Shown: piece by piece, positions 1 through 9,298 of the stretch
Layout of the letters: each line of letters starts with the position of its first letter
How positions within the stretch are numbered: the stretch's first letter is position 1
Source of the DNA: an uncultured Muribaculaceae bacterium
GTDB taxonomy: Bacteria > Bacteroidota > Bacteroidia > Bacteroidales > Muribaculaceae
DNA length: 41,740 nt
Assembly (NCBI GenBank): GCA_910579035.1
Contig: CAJTSR010000023.1
Span: 1 to 41,740 of the forward strand
Direction of reading: 5' to 3'
Translations under genes and position numbers: made by a program
The notes under the pieces: generated by a model
What the model saw: only the letters and a program-made list of their open reading frames with translations
Told to the model about the DNA's origin: nothing
Databases searched by the model: none

Positions 1-144
1 CAACAATTATTTCGACTTGCGGAAAATCTCCGCATCTCAAAATAATTCAGAAAATAAATCATCGGTTGGCTCAGTTAGCGGCTTAGCCAAGGCTGAACAA
101 CCTCAAATTTTACCGAATCATTGATTATAATACCTCTAAATAAT
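1..144. other. Upstream region of the first gene
   Basis: No coding sequence is visible here. A short hairpin (TGCGGA at 18-23 with TCCGCA at 29-34) and a second dyad (TTGGCT at 66-71 with AGCCAA at 85-90) are present. Neither is followed by a clear T-tract, so I do not call a terminator. I found no TAnnTTTG element for the gene starting at 145; its promoter may lie further upstream or be non-consensus. Confidence 0.4.
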
Positions 145-1698
145 ATGATTTTGAAGAAAGCATTTCTTGTAAGCAGTATGCTGCTGATGGCATCGGGCCT
201 CTATGCCTGCGGAGGCGACGAACCTACCCCGGCGCCCAAGCCCGGGCCGGAGGAGCCTGAACAACCTGTGACACCGCCGGCTCCCGAACAGGGAATCATT
301 GCCTACAATATGCCTGCGAAAGAGATACGCGGCGTGTGGGTGGCGACTGTGGGGCGTATGGACTGGCCCAAGGCAAATGTAGAAACTTTGCAGAAAGAAG
401 AGTTCCTGACCTATCTCGACAAGTTCGCCAAGTACAACGCCAATGCCGTGATAATGCAGATCAGGCCTTGTGCCGACGCTTTCTATGCGTCCGAACTCGA
501 GCCGTGGAGCGAGTATATATCGGGGCAGCAGGGCAAAGACCCCGGCTATGACGTGCTGGGCTGGATGATAGAGGAAACCCACAAGCGCGGAATGGAGTTT
601 CACGCGTGGATGAATCCTTACCGAATATCCAACAGCGCTGCAGCATTCGCAACAAGCGGTGCGGCCAACCACCCGGCGAAGCTCCACCCCGAGTGGACTA
701 TGAAGTACGACAATCTGCTGATATACCGTCCGGCACTGCCCGAGGTGAAGCAGCACCTGCTGAACGTGGTCGACGACCTTATCAGCAAATATGATGTCGA
801 CGGCATACACTTCGATGATTATTTCTATCCTTATCCAAAAGGAGGTGTGGAAATCGACGATGCTGCCGATTATGCCAAGTATGGCGCGGCATACAGCAAC
901 GTGGGTGACTTCCGTCGCGCGCAGGTCGACGAGGTTATAGAGAAGGTACACAATCTGCTCGTGGCCAAGAAGCCGGGCATAGTGTTCTCGATTTCGCCCT
1001 ACGGCGTGTGGCGCAACAAGGCGAGCGACCCCGTGGCAGGTTCGGACTCGAACAGTCTGCAGAACTACGATGATTTGTATGCCGATGTGCGGAAATGGTG
1101 CCAGAACGGCTGGATTGACCTTGTGGTGCCGCAGCTCTATGCCTCGACCTCGAACGTGAATATGAATTTCACCAAGATGTGTACGTGGTGGAATGCAAAC
1201 AGTTTTGAAGCCAGGCTCGCCATCGGCCATGCGCTGTACCGCTTCGGCGTGCCTGCCGAAGGTGCGCCCTACCAGACGCTTGACCAGCTTAGCGACCAGT
1301 TCCGCATATCCCGCAGCAACAAGAACACCTGCGGAAGCTTCCTCTTCAATGCCACATGCTTCAATGAGAATAAAATCAATATTCTCAGCAGGCTTGCACA
1401 AGTGTATGCCGACAAGGCTCTTATCCCCGTCATAGGCAAGGAATCCGAAACGGCGCCGGCCAAGCCCGGCGATATAGCCGTTGAGGGGCGCACGATTGCG
1501 TGGAAAGAGCAGCCGGGTATGCGCTATGCCGTGTATACGGTCAAGCCATCGTCGGTAGAGGGCAAGTGGGACGCCAAGCTTGCCGCCGTGCTTGCCGAGC
1601 CTTCGTGGCTTGCTCCCGGCGCCGGAAATTATGCGGTGTCTGTTATAAACCGCGATAATGCCGAATCGGAGCTTTCGCAGCCCGTGAAAGTAGAATAG
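145..1698 (+). CDS. GHL10/DUF187 family glycoside hydrolase-like lipoprotein
   Basis: The 517-residue product has a lipoprotein signal peptide ending in a Leu-Tyr-Ala-Cys lipobox, followed by a Pro/Glu-rich linker (PTPAPKPGPEEP) typical of surface-exposed Bacteroidetes lipoproteins. From about residue 55 it matches what I know of the GHL10 (DUF187) TIM-barrel family: EIRGVWVATV near the start of the domain, NANAVIMQIRP, FHAWMNPYR, and the acidic motif VDGIHFDDYFYPYP, which is the likely active-site region. The last roughly 85 residues look like a small beta-sandwich (Fn3-like) domain. The likely role is cleavage of a polysaccharide or peptidoglycan-type glycan at the cell surface; the substrate cannot be told. 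An ATG exists 24 bases upstream, but the start at 145 gives the cleaner Lys-Lys signal peptide. A strong terminator follows, so the gene is probably monocistronic. Confidence 0.88.
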   Translation: MILKKAFLVSSMLLMASGLYACGGDEPTPAPKPGPEEPEQPVTPPAPEQGIIAYNMPAKEIRGVWVATVGRMDWPKANVETLQKEEFLTYLDKFAKYNANAVIMQIRPCADAFYASELEPWSEYISGQQGKDPGYDVLGWMIEETHKRGMEFHAWMNPYRISNSAAAFATSGAANHPAKLHPEWTMKYDNLLIYRPALPEVKQHLLNVVDDLISKYDVDGIHFDDYFYPYPKGGVEIDDAADYAKYGAAYSNVGDFRRAQVDEVIEKVHNLLVAKKPGIVFSISPYGVWRNKASDPVAGSDSNSLQNYDDLYADVRKWCQNGWIDLVVPQLYASTSNVNMNFTKMCTWWNANSFEARLAIGHALYRFGVPAEGAPYQTLDQLSDQFRISRSNKNTCGSFLFNATCFNENKINILSRLAQVYADKALIPVIGKESETAPAKPGDIAVEGRTIAWKEQPGMRYAVYTVKPSSVEGKWDAKLAAVLAEPSWLAPGAGNYAVSVINRDNAESELSQPVKVE

Positions 1699-1714
1699 TG
1701 CCACTTATCTATAG

Positions 1715-1758
1715 CACAGCCCTGTTGCGGTTCCGCAGCAGGGCTGTGTCTTTTATTT
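1715..1758 (+). terminator. Rho-independent terminator after GHL10 gene
   Basis: CACAGCCCTG (1715-1724) pairs perfectly with CAGGGCTGTG (1739-1748), with further pairing inside the loop, and TCTTTTATTT follows. It closes the GHL10 transcription unit. Confidence 0.88.
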
Positions 1759-1827
1759 CGGAGCGTGGCGCAAAATTTTTTTTGAAAAAAACAGAACAAA
1801 GAGTGGGCGGTTTTCGTCAAAAATATC

Positions 1828-1835
1828 TAATTTTG
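1828..1835 (+). promoter_or_regulatory. Bacteroidetes-type -7 element TAATTTTG
   Basis: A perfect TAnnTTTG match lies 9 bases before the ATG at 1845, so the mRNA would have a very short leader. The upstream -33 region is only T-rich (GGTTTTCG), not a clean TTTG. Confidence 0.6.
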
Positions 1836-1844
1836 TAGTCCGTT

Positions 1845-3311
1845 ATGAAATACGGTTTTGATAACGAGAAATATCTCAAAATCCAGTCCGAACACATCAA
1901 GGAGCGTATAGCCCAGTTCGGCAACAAGCTTTACCTCGAGCTCGGAGGCAAACTTTTCGACGACCATCATGCAAGCCGCGTGCTGCCGGGTTTCCAGCCT
2001 GACAGCAAGCTTCGTATGCTTAGTCAGCTCAGTGACCATGCCGAGATCGTGATAGTGATAAGCGCGGTCGATATCGAGAAAAACAAGGTACGCAGCGACC
2101 TTGGAATAACCTACGATATGGACGTGCTGCGTCTTCGCACAGAGTTCCAGAAGCGAGGCTTTCTGGTAAGCTCTGTGGTGATAACCCACTACAACCGCCA
2201 GAGCAGCGCCGACGCTTTCCGCGACCGCCTTGCCCGAATGGGGATTACCACTTACTGCCACTACACAATCGACGGCTACCCGTCGAATGTGGATCTCATC
2301 GACTCGGACGACGGTTTCGGCCGTAACGACTATGTGGAAACCACGCGCCCGCTCGTGATTGTCACTGCTCCCGGCCCCGGCAGCGGCAAAATGGCCGTCT
2401 GCCTCAGCCAGCTTTACAACGAGCATAAGCGCGGCATCGAAGCCGGGTATGCCAAGTTTGAAACGTTCCCGGTGTGGAGCCTGCCGCTGAAGCACCCTGT
2501 GAACATCGCTTACGAGGCTGCTACCGCCGACCTCAACGATGTCAATATGATCGACCCCTTCCATCTCGACGCTTACGGAAAGACGGCCATCAACTATAAT
2601 CGCGACATAGAGATATTCCCGGTGCTCAACGCCCTGTTCGAGGGTATCTACGGGCACAATCCGTACAAATCGCCTACCGATATGGGCGTCAATATGGTGG
2701 GATTCTGCATCAACGACGATCAGGTGTGCTGCGACGCAGCCAAGCAGGAGATAATACGCCGGTATTACACGGCGCTGAACAATCTCGCGCAGGGCGACGG
2801 CAACGAGGCGGAAGTCAACAAGATATCGCTGCTGATGAAGCAGGCGAAAATCGATACCTCCTATCGCAAGCCCATACGCGCGGCCAAGGAGCGCGCCGAG
2901 CGCAGCGGAGTTCCTTGCTCTGCCATAGAGCTTGCCGACGGCACTATCATAACTGCCGAAACCAGCGATCTGCTCGGGCCGAGCGCGGCGCTGATTCTCA
3001 ATGCAGTGAAGCATCTTGCCGGTATAGACCACGATGTGAAGCTCATACCGCAGCATATGATCGAGCCTATACAGCACACCAAAACCAACTACCTGCGCAG
3101 CCTCAACCCGCGCCTGCACACCGACGAGGTGCTTGTGGCGCTCTCCGTGCTGAGCACCCACGACGACAACTGCCGCCGCGTGCTTGAAAAGCTGCCCGAA
3201 CTGTATGGCTGCCAGATGCACTCCACGGTGATGCTCGGCGAGGTCGACCACAAGATATTCAAGAAGCTCGGCGTGGGGCTTACCTGCGACCCTTCCAAAA
3301 AGAAAAAATAG
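1845..3311 (+). CDS. DUF1846 (UPF0371) domain-containing protein
   Basis: The 488-residue protein has the length and features of the DUF1846 family: an N-terminus of the form GFDNEKYLKIQSEHIKERI, a central APGPGSGKMAVCLSQLYNE segment that resembles a P-loop, and the conserved tract NPYKSPTDMGVNMVGFCI. Structures exist for the family, but as far as I know its biochemical role is not settled. There is no signal peptide or membrane segment, so it should be cytosolic. The C-terminus ends in a run of lysines. It has its own promoter-like element upstream and a strong terminator downstream, so it appears to be a single-gene unit. Start chosen because it directly follows the TAATTTTG element and gives the family N-terminus. 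Confidence 0.88.
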   Translation: MKYGFDNEKYLKIQSEHIKERIAQFGNKLYLELGGKLFDDHHASRVLPGFQPDSKLRMLSQLSDHAEIVIVISAVDIEKNKVRSDLGITYDMDVLRLRTEFQKRGFLVSSVVITHYNRQSSADAFRDRLARMGITTYCHYTIDGYPSNVDLIDSDDGFGRNDYVETTRPLVIVTAPGPGSGKMAVCLSQLYNEHKRGIEAGYAKFETFPVWSLPLKHPVNIAYEAATADLNDVNMIDPFHLDAYGKTAINYNRDIEIFPVLNALFEGIYGHNPYKSPTDMGVNMVGFCINDDQVCCDAAKQEIIRRYYTALNNLAQGDGNEAEVNKISLLMKQAKIDTSYRKPIRAAKERAERSGVPCSAIELADGTIITAETSDLLGPSAALILNAVKHLAGIDHDVKLIPQHMIEPIQHTKTNYLRSLNPRLHTDEVLVALSVLSTHDDNCRRVLEKLPELYGCQMHSTVMLGEVDHKIFKKLGVGLTCDPSKKKK

Positions 3312-3320
3312 ACTTGCAAT

Positions 3321-3365
3321 ATAGTGTCCGGGCTTATCGTGAAGTTAAGCCCGGACACTATTTTT
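3321..3365 (+). terminator. Strong Rho-independent terminator
   Basis: ATAGTGTCCGGGCTTA (3321-3336) pairs with TAAGCCCGGACACTAT (3346-3361) as a perfect 16-bp stem followed by TTTTA. It separates the DUF1846 gene from typA. Confidence 0.93.
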
Positions 3366-3419
3366 ATGTTGTAGAACATATTATTTGTGCTTTATAGCGG
3401 TCGTTCGCACCGAAATTAG

Positions 3420-3427
3420 TAACTTTG
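3420..3427 (+). promoter_or_regulatory. -7 element TAACTTTG upstream of typA
   Basis: A perfect TAnnTTTG match lies 22 bases before the ATG at 3450, just after the preceding terminator. The -33 box is weak (GTTCG around 3403). It probably drives typA-folP-cdaA and the following lipoprotein gene. Confidence 0.65.
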
Positions 3428-3449
3428 CACCTTGTAACAGCGAAGAAAT

Positions 3450-5246
<1,797 letters not shown>

Positions 5247-5266
5247 TCGGTTCAGTCCCTCCCTCC

Positions 5267-6118
5267 ATGAAAACTTTCAGCCTCAACATACGCGGCAGGC
5301 TGGTCGAATTCGACCGGCCTGCCGTTATGGGTATTGTGAACGCCACTCCCGATTCGTTCTATGGCGCCTCGCGGGTGGCCGGAGCGGAAGAAGTAGCACG
5401 CCGTGCCTCAGCCATGGTCGGGGCGGGCGCTGCCATGCTTGATATGGGGGCATATTCGTCGCGTCCCGGTGCGGCCGAAGTCAGCGAGACTGAGGAGATG
5501 GCGCGTATGGAATGCGCGGTGAAGGCTGTGCGCGATGCCGTCGGAGGCGATATTGTTTTGTCGGTAGATACCTTCAGGGCATCAGTTGCCGAGAAAGCCG
5601 TAGGAGAGTGGGGCGCCGATATTGTCAACGATATATCGGGCGGTCTGCTCGACGAGGCTATGTTCTCCACCGTTGCCGCTCTGGCCTGCCCGTACATACT
5701 GATGCACATGCGCGGCACGCCGGCCACGATGCAAACGATGACGGAGTATTCCGACGTGCTTGCCGATGTGATAGGCGAACTGAGCCGCCGCAAGGCGCAG
5801 CTCGAAGAGTTTGGCGTGGCCGATATAATCATAGATCCGGGTTTCGGGTTCGCCAAGACCGCGGCGCAGAACTACCGTATGCTGGCGGGCTTGGACGCGT
5901 TCGGCCTTTTAGGCCGTCCGGTGCTTGCAGGGGTGTCGAGAAAGTCGATGTTTACCCGCGAGCTCGGTATCACTGCCGAGGAGGCGCTCCCGGCTACGAC
6001 TGCCGCCAACGCTATCGCTCTTGAGCGCGGCGCTGCCATACTGCGTGTGCACGACGTCGAAGCCGCGGTGCAGGCCGTGGAAGTAGTATCACGAATCAAC
6101 CAGCAGCCATATGTTTGA
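5267..6118 (+). CDS. folP: Dihydropteroate synthase
   Basis: The 283-residue protein condenses p-aminobenzoate with 6-hydroxymethyl-7,8-dihydropterin diphosphate in folate synthesis. Visible family motifs are IVNATPDSF (23-31), the SSRPGA loop (64-69), SVDTF (99-103), NDISGG (121-126), HMRGTP (147-152), DPGFGF (190-195) and GVSRKSM (222-228). The ATG at 5267 was chosen because it follows typA by 20 bases and gives the normal family length; the reading frame is open further upstream inside typA. The 3' end overlaps cdaA by 8 bases, which suggests translational coupling. folP next to the diadenylate cyclase gene is an arrangement I know from other Bacteroidetes. Confidence 0.96.
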   Translation: MKTFSLNIRGRLVEFDRPAVMGIVNATPDSFYGASRVAGAEEVARRASAMVGAGAAMLDMGAYSSRPGAAEVSETEEMARMECAVKAVRDAVGGDIVLSVDTFRASVAEKAVGEWGADIVNDISGGLLDEAMFSTVAALACPYILMHMRGTPATMQTMTEYSDVLADVIGELSRRKAQLEEFGVADIIIDPGFGFAKTAAQNYRMLAGLDAFGLLGRPVLAGVSRKSMFTRELGITAEEALPATTAANAIALERGAAILRVHDVEAAVQAVEVVSRINQQPYV

Positions 6119-6893
6119 TGTAGGAATAAAGGATATTATCGACATAGTACTGTTTGCAGTACTGATTTACTATATCTACCGGCTTATGAAGGAGTCGGGC
6201 ACTATCAATATTTTCTATGGTGTGCTCGCCTTTATAGTGCTGTGGGTGCTGGCTTCCGAGATATTTGCCATGCGGCTCATAGGCACGATTCTCGACAAGT
6301 TTATGGCCATAGGCCTTATCATACTTGTGATTATCTTTCAGGAGCCTATCAAGCGTTTTCTTGTGGAGCTTGGATCGCACCGCAGGTGGCGCTTTCTCGC
6401 CAAGCTCTTCCATCATCATAAGGAGGAACTCGACGCTGCGGCACTGTCGTGGGTGATGCCCATAGTGTACGCCTGTATGAGTATGTCGAAAAGCAAGACA
6501 GGCGCCCTCATAGTGATAGAGCAGAGCGTGCCGCTCGATAATTACGCAAAGTCGGGCGATATGATAGATGCCAATATCAACACACGGCTGATAGAAAACA
6601 TATTCTTCAAAAATTCGCCTTTGCATGACGGCGCTCTGATCGTTGCGCACAACCGCCTCGTGGCGGCAGGCTGCATACTGCCGGTGAGCCACGACAGCGA
6701 CGTGCCGCGTACGCTCGGTCTGCGCCACCGTTCGGCCCTTGGCATAGCGCAGGCTACAGATGCCGTGGCCATAGTGGTGTCGGAAGAAACCGGCAACATA
6801 TCCATAGCCCATCGCGGAAAGCTTGCCACGCGCCTGAGCAGCACAGAGCTGGAGCACCGCCTCAACGCCATAGCCATCATAGCCTCCAAGTAA
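6111..6893 (+). CDS. cdaA: Diadenylate cyclase CdaA (c-di-AMP synthase)
   Basis: The 260-residue protein makes cyclic di-AMP from two ATP at the membrane. Three hydrophobic segments lie in residues 8-24, 34-50 and 64-78, followed by the DisA_N catalytic domain with the DGA motif (Asp173-Gly-Ala175, in NSPLHDGALIV) and RHR (205-207, in GLRHRSALGIA). All key residues for cyclase activity are present. It lacks the DNA-binding domains of DisA, so it is the CdaA class. The start codon lies inside the end of folP. c-di-AMP typically controls potassium and osmolyte balance and envelope homeostasis. No CdaR- or GlmM-like partner is next to it here. Confidence 0.96.
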   Translation: MFDVGIKDIIDIVLFAVLIYYIYRLMKESGTINIFYGVLAFIVLWVLASEIFAMRLIGTILDKFMAIGLIILVIIFQEPIKRFLVELGSHRRWRFLAKLFHHHKEELDAAALSWVMPIVYACMSMSKSKTGALIVIEQSVPLDNYAKSGDMIDANINTRLIENIFFKNSPLHDGALIVAHNRLVAAGCILPVSHDSDVPRTLGLRHRSALGIAQATDAVAIVVSEETGNISIAHRGKLATRLSSTELEHRLNAIAIIASK

Positions 6894-6900
6894 ACCAAGC

Positions 6901-6947
6901 GCGGTATGCCGGTGTTCTATTTTTATAGAACTACACTGAACTACCGC
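6901..6947 (+). other. Hairpin in the cdaA-DUF4136 spacer
   Basis: GTTCTAT (6914-6920) pairs with ATAGAAC (6925-6931) around a TTTT loop, and an outer pair GCGGTA (6901-6906) with TACCGC (6942-6947) can enclose it. There is no T-tract after it. TATTTTTA at 6919-6926 is one base off the TAnnTTTG promoter consensus, so the site may instead hold a weak internal promoter. Function unclear. Confidence 0.35.
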
Positions 6948-6952
6948 GTATT

Positions 6953-7570
6953 ATGAAGAAAATCTTAGGACTACTGCTTTCGTCGCTGCTGCTGGGCGCA
7001 TGCAGCCCGTTCGCGCTTGTAAACAGCGAAACGTACAATAATGCTGATCTCGCCGATTATTCGACCTACCGCATAGTCACACCCGCCGACGGCAACAAGC
7101 TGCCGCCGGGTATGGAGATGGTGACATACTATAATATAGCGGCTGCCATACGCGAGCAGATGGACGAGCGCGGGTTTACCGAAGACCCGGCCTCGCCGCT
7201 TCTTATCAACATAGGCATAACCGTGCATCGCGAGATAGATACCGAGCCGGCGCTGCCGCCGGGATATGTGCCGTATGCAGGACCGTACTACAACGGTTAT
7301 TACCCGTACTTCGTGTATCCGCGAATGAACTATTGGGCTAATTACTATGCCAATGCGCGCATTATTACAGGGATATACAAAGAGGGAGTGCTGACTATGG
7401 ATTTTGTGAACATCGATAAGAAAGAGCCTCTATATTCATCATCGGTCGCCACGATTATGGAGCCGGGGCAAGGACAGTTCCGCAATCTCAAAGGCATAGC
7501 CGAAGCAGTGCAGACACTTTTCAGCCGCTTCCCCGTGCCTCTCCTTCCGCAGTACCGCTCACGTAATTAA
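6953..7570 (+). CDS. DUF4136-type lipoprotein
   Basis: The 205-residue protein has a Lys-Lys signal peptide and a lipobox Leu-Leu-Gly-Ala-Cys with Cys17, so it should be a lipoprotein. The mature part fits the DUF4136 family: an early YSTYRIVTP strand, an AAAIREQMDERGFTEDP segment that mimics the family helix, LLINIGITVHREIDTEP, then a Tyr/Pro/Gly-rich stretch (about residues 98-125), and a final part with an EPLYSSSVATIME strand. Molecular function of the family is unknown; it is common in the envelope of Bacteroidetes. It follows cdaA by 59 bases in the same direction and could belong to the typA-folP-cdaA unit or have its own weak promoter. Confidence 0.8.
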   Translation: MKKILGLLLSSLLLGACSPFALVNSETYNNADLADYSTYRIVTPADGNKLPPGMEMVTYYNIAAAIREQMDERGFTEDPASPLLINIGITVHREIDTEPALPPGYVPYAGPYYNGYYPYFVYPRMNYWANYYANARIITGIYKEGVLTMDFVNIDKKEPLYSSSVATIMEPGQGQFRNLKGIAEAVQTLFSRFPVPLLPQYRSRN

Positions 7571-7812
7571 TTAGGAATTAGGAGTGAGGAATGTGGTTAA
7601 TGAGGAATGTGGGATTAGGAGTGAGGAATGTGGTTAATGAGGAATGTGGGATTAGGAGTGAGGAATGTGTGGTTAGGAATTATGAATTAGGGATTATGGA
7701 GGAGGGACGGTGAGTTTGAAAGGAGTATTCCTCCTTCCTCATTTCTAATTCCTCATTAACCACATTCCTCATTCATAATTCCTCATTCATAATTCCTCAT
7801 TCCTAATTAGAA
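7571..7812. repeat. Long imperfect inverted repeat between convergent genes
   Basis: The whole spacer between the DUF4136 gene and the convergent small gene is made of GAGGAAT/TTAGGAA-type units. The left part (7571-7680) carries them in one orientation, and the right part (7736-7812, CCTCATTAACCACATTCC and CCTCATTCATAATTCC units) is their reverse complement. A GGAGGAGGGA / TCCTCCTTCCTC pair sits near the middle. Any transcript through it would fold into a long hairpin, so it could end both convergent transcripts. No mobile-element gene is present. Confidence 0.75.
7577..7680 (+). repeat. 37-bp tandem repeat (2 full copies and a partial third)
   Basis: Two identical 37-base copies occupy 7577-7613 and 7614-7650, each starting ATTAGGAGTGAGGAATGTGG and ending GAGGAATGTGGG. 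A third, diverged partial copy starts at 7651. Each unit itself contains GAGGAATGTGG twice, so it probably arose by slippage from a shorter repeat. Confidence 0.9.
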
Positions 7813-7818
7813 ATAGAG

Positions 7819-8187
7819 TTACTGCTCGATGGTGTGGGCGGCGCGGCGGAAGGCTTCGGCTGCTTTTATCTGGGAGGTGCGGGCGCGGCGTATCGACTCG
7901 TGGCCGCGTGCACGGCTGCGCTCGGCGCGGTGCTGGTAGTCGCGGGCACGGTTGTGCTTGTGTTGGCGGCGATAGCGGTCGGCCTCGCGTTGCATTCTGT
8001 CGGCCTCGCGGAAATATTTTTCGGCTTCGTTCTGATAGCTTTCGGCACGCGAGGCATATCGGCTGCCTTCGTTTACGAGAGTTCGTACACGCGAGTAGCG
8101 GTAATCGGCGGCAGCGGCGTCTACCGGCGCCGAGAATGTGCAGGTAAGCAGAGCCAGCACTGTGAAGATTTTGATAAAGCGTTTCAT
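7819..8187 (-). CDS. Small secreted Arg-rich coiled-coil protein
   Basis: I do not recognise a named family. The 122-residue product begins with a signal peptide (MKRFIKIFTVLALLTCTFSA, cleavage near Ala-Asp around residue 25-28). The rest is almost entirely helical and rich in Arg, Ala, Glu, Tyr and His, with a repeating pattern such as AESYQNEAEKYFREADRMQ, which suggests a periplasmic coiled coil. No cysteines in the mature part and no C-terminal sorting signal. It is convergent with the DUF4136 gene and divergent from dusB. A perfect -7 promoter element lies 4 bases before its start, so it is expressed as its own unit. The translated sequence looks real rather than a shadow because of the clean signal peptide and promoter. 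Confidence 0.72.
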   Translation of the reverse strand: MKRFIKIFTVLALLTCTFSAPVDAAAADYRYSRVRTLVNEGSRYASRAESYQNEAEKYFREADRMQREADRYRRQHKHNRARDYQHRAERSRARGHESIRRARTSQIKAAEAFRRAAHTIEQ

Positions 8188-8191
8188 AGAA

Positions 8192-8199
8192 CAAAAGTA
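8192..8199 (-). promoter_or_regulatory. -7 element TACTTTTG for the small secreted protein gene
   Basis: On the minus strand TACTTTTG lies 4 bases upstream of the ATG at 8187, implying a nearly leaderless transcript. Confidence 0.6.
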
Positions 8200-8285
8200 G
8201 TGTTTTTTTCGTTTGGCCGGGCATCTGTGTTGCCATAACGGAGAGTAAAATTACACTCCCGCTTCTGTATGCGCCGTATTTTATG

Positions 8286-8293
8286 TATTTTTG
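8286..8293 (+). promoter_or_regulatory. -7 element TATTTTTG upstream of dusB
   Basis: A perfect TAnnTTTG match ends 18 bases before the dusB ATG at 8312. No clear -33 TTTG is visible. It would start the dusB-GIN-flippase unit. Confidence 0.62.
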
Positions 8294-8311
8294 TAGCCAA
8301 ATTATTAGCGC

Positions 8312-9298
8312 ATGAAGATAGGAACAGTGGATTTGGGCGAGCGCCCTGTGATGCTCGCGCCGATGGAGGATGTGACGGACGCCTCGTTCCGGCTCATCTG
8401 CAAGGAGCAGGGTGCCGATATGACATATACCGAGTTTGTGTCGGCCGATGCTTTGGTGCGCAATATAGCCGCGACTACGCGCAAGCTGCACATAGCCGAA
8501 GGGGAGCGCCCTACGGCTATTCAGATTTACGGCCGCGAGGTAGGGCCTATGGTGGAGGCCGCCGGCATAGTTGCCGAGGCCAAGCCAGATATAATCGACA
8601 TCAATTTCGGCTGTCCTGTGAAGAAAGTCGCAGGCAAGGGAGCCGGAGCCGGTATGCTCAGGGATATACCCAAGATGCTGGAAATAACCCGCGCGGTGGT
8701 GAAGGCCGTCGATTTGCCGGTGACGGTAAAAACGCGTCTTGGCTGGGATTGCAACAATATAATTATAACCACGCTCGCGGAGCAGTTGCAGGACTGCGGC
8801 ATTCAGGCTCTCACTGTACACGGACGCACGCGCTCGCAGATGTATACCGGCGAAGCCGACTGGACCACGATAGCGGCGATAAAGGAGAATCCGCGATTCA
8901 CCATACCGCTGATAGGCAATGGCGACATTACATCTGCTCAGAAGCTTGTGGAGGCTTTCGACCGCTACGGCGTGGACGGAGTGATGGTTGGTCGGGCGTC
9001 GATAGGCGCGCCATGGATTTTCCGCGAAATGACATCTCTGCTTCGCGAAGGAGCCGTGGCGGAAGTGACTGTGGCGGAAAAATTCGCCTTGCTTCGCCGT
9101 CAGATTCACGAAAGCGTGGAGCGTATCGACGAAAAGAGGGGTATACTGCATATACGCCGCCATCTGGCCGCGTCGCCTTTGTTTAAAAGCATACCAAATT
9201 TCAGGCCTACCAGGATAGCGATGCTTCAGGCTGCTACTCTTGCCGAGCTGGAGGCCATACTTGATAATATAGAATACGAAATTTTGCCGAATCTATGA
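8312..9298 (+). CDS. dusB: tRNA-dihydrouridine synthase (DusB type)
   Basis: The 328-residue flavoenzyme reduces uridines in the tRNA D-loop using FMN and NADPH. It shows the family N-terminus VMLAPMEDVTDASFR (13-27), the DusB-type signature DINFGCPVKKV with catalytic Cys101, the TVKTRLGWD strand, TVHGRTRSQMYTG, and the FMN phosphate-binding region IGNGDI...GVMVGRASIGAPW. The length is normal. The stop codon overlaps the ATG of the next gene by 4 bases (ATGA), so translation is probably coupled. Assignment to the DusB branch rests on the NFGCPVKKV motif; the Dus family is certain. Confidence 0.95.
   Translation: MKIGTVDLGERPVMLAPMEDVTDASFRLICKEQGADMTYTEFVSADALVRNIAATTRKLHIAEGERPTAIQIYGREVGPMVEAAGIVAEAKPDIIDINFGCPVKKVAGKGAGAGMLRDIPKMLEITRAVVKAVDLPVTVKTRLGWDCNNIIITTLAEQLQDCGIQALTVHGRTRSQMYTGEADWTTIAAIKENPRFTIPLIGNGDITSAQKLVEAFDRYGVDGVMVGRASIGAPWIFREMTSLLREGAVAEVTVAEKFALLRRQIHESVERIDEKRGILHIRRHLAASPLFKSIPNFRPTRIAMLQAATLAELEAILDNIEYEILPNL

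Noticed and set aside
136..1704. Long minus-strand open frame (over 500 codons) opposite the GHL10 gene
   Set aside because: It lies fully antisense to a gene with clear family motifs and a lipoprotein signal; its translation is low-complexity and His/Arg-rich, as expected for a shadow in GC-rich DNA.
1827..3251. Minus-strand open frame of 474 codons opposite the DUF1846 gene
   Set aside because: Antisense shadow; no recognisable domains, and the plus-strand gene has promoter, terminator and family motifs.
5267..6118. Mobile sulfonamide-resistant dihydropteroate synthase (sul type)
   Set aside because: The gene sits in a housekeeping operon with the local base composition and has the normal chromosomal folP motifs.
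7577..7812. Possible CRISPR array in the repeat-rich spacer
   Set aside because: The copies are directly adjacent without unique spacers, there are no cas genes, and the right part is inverted relative to the left.
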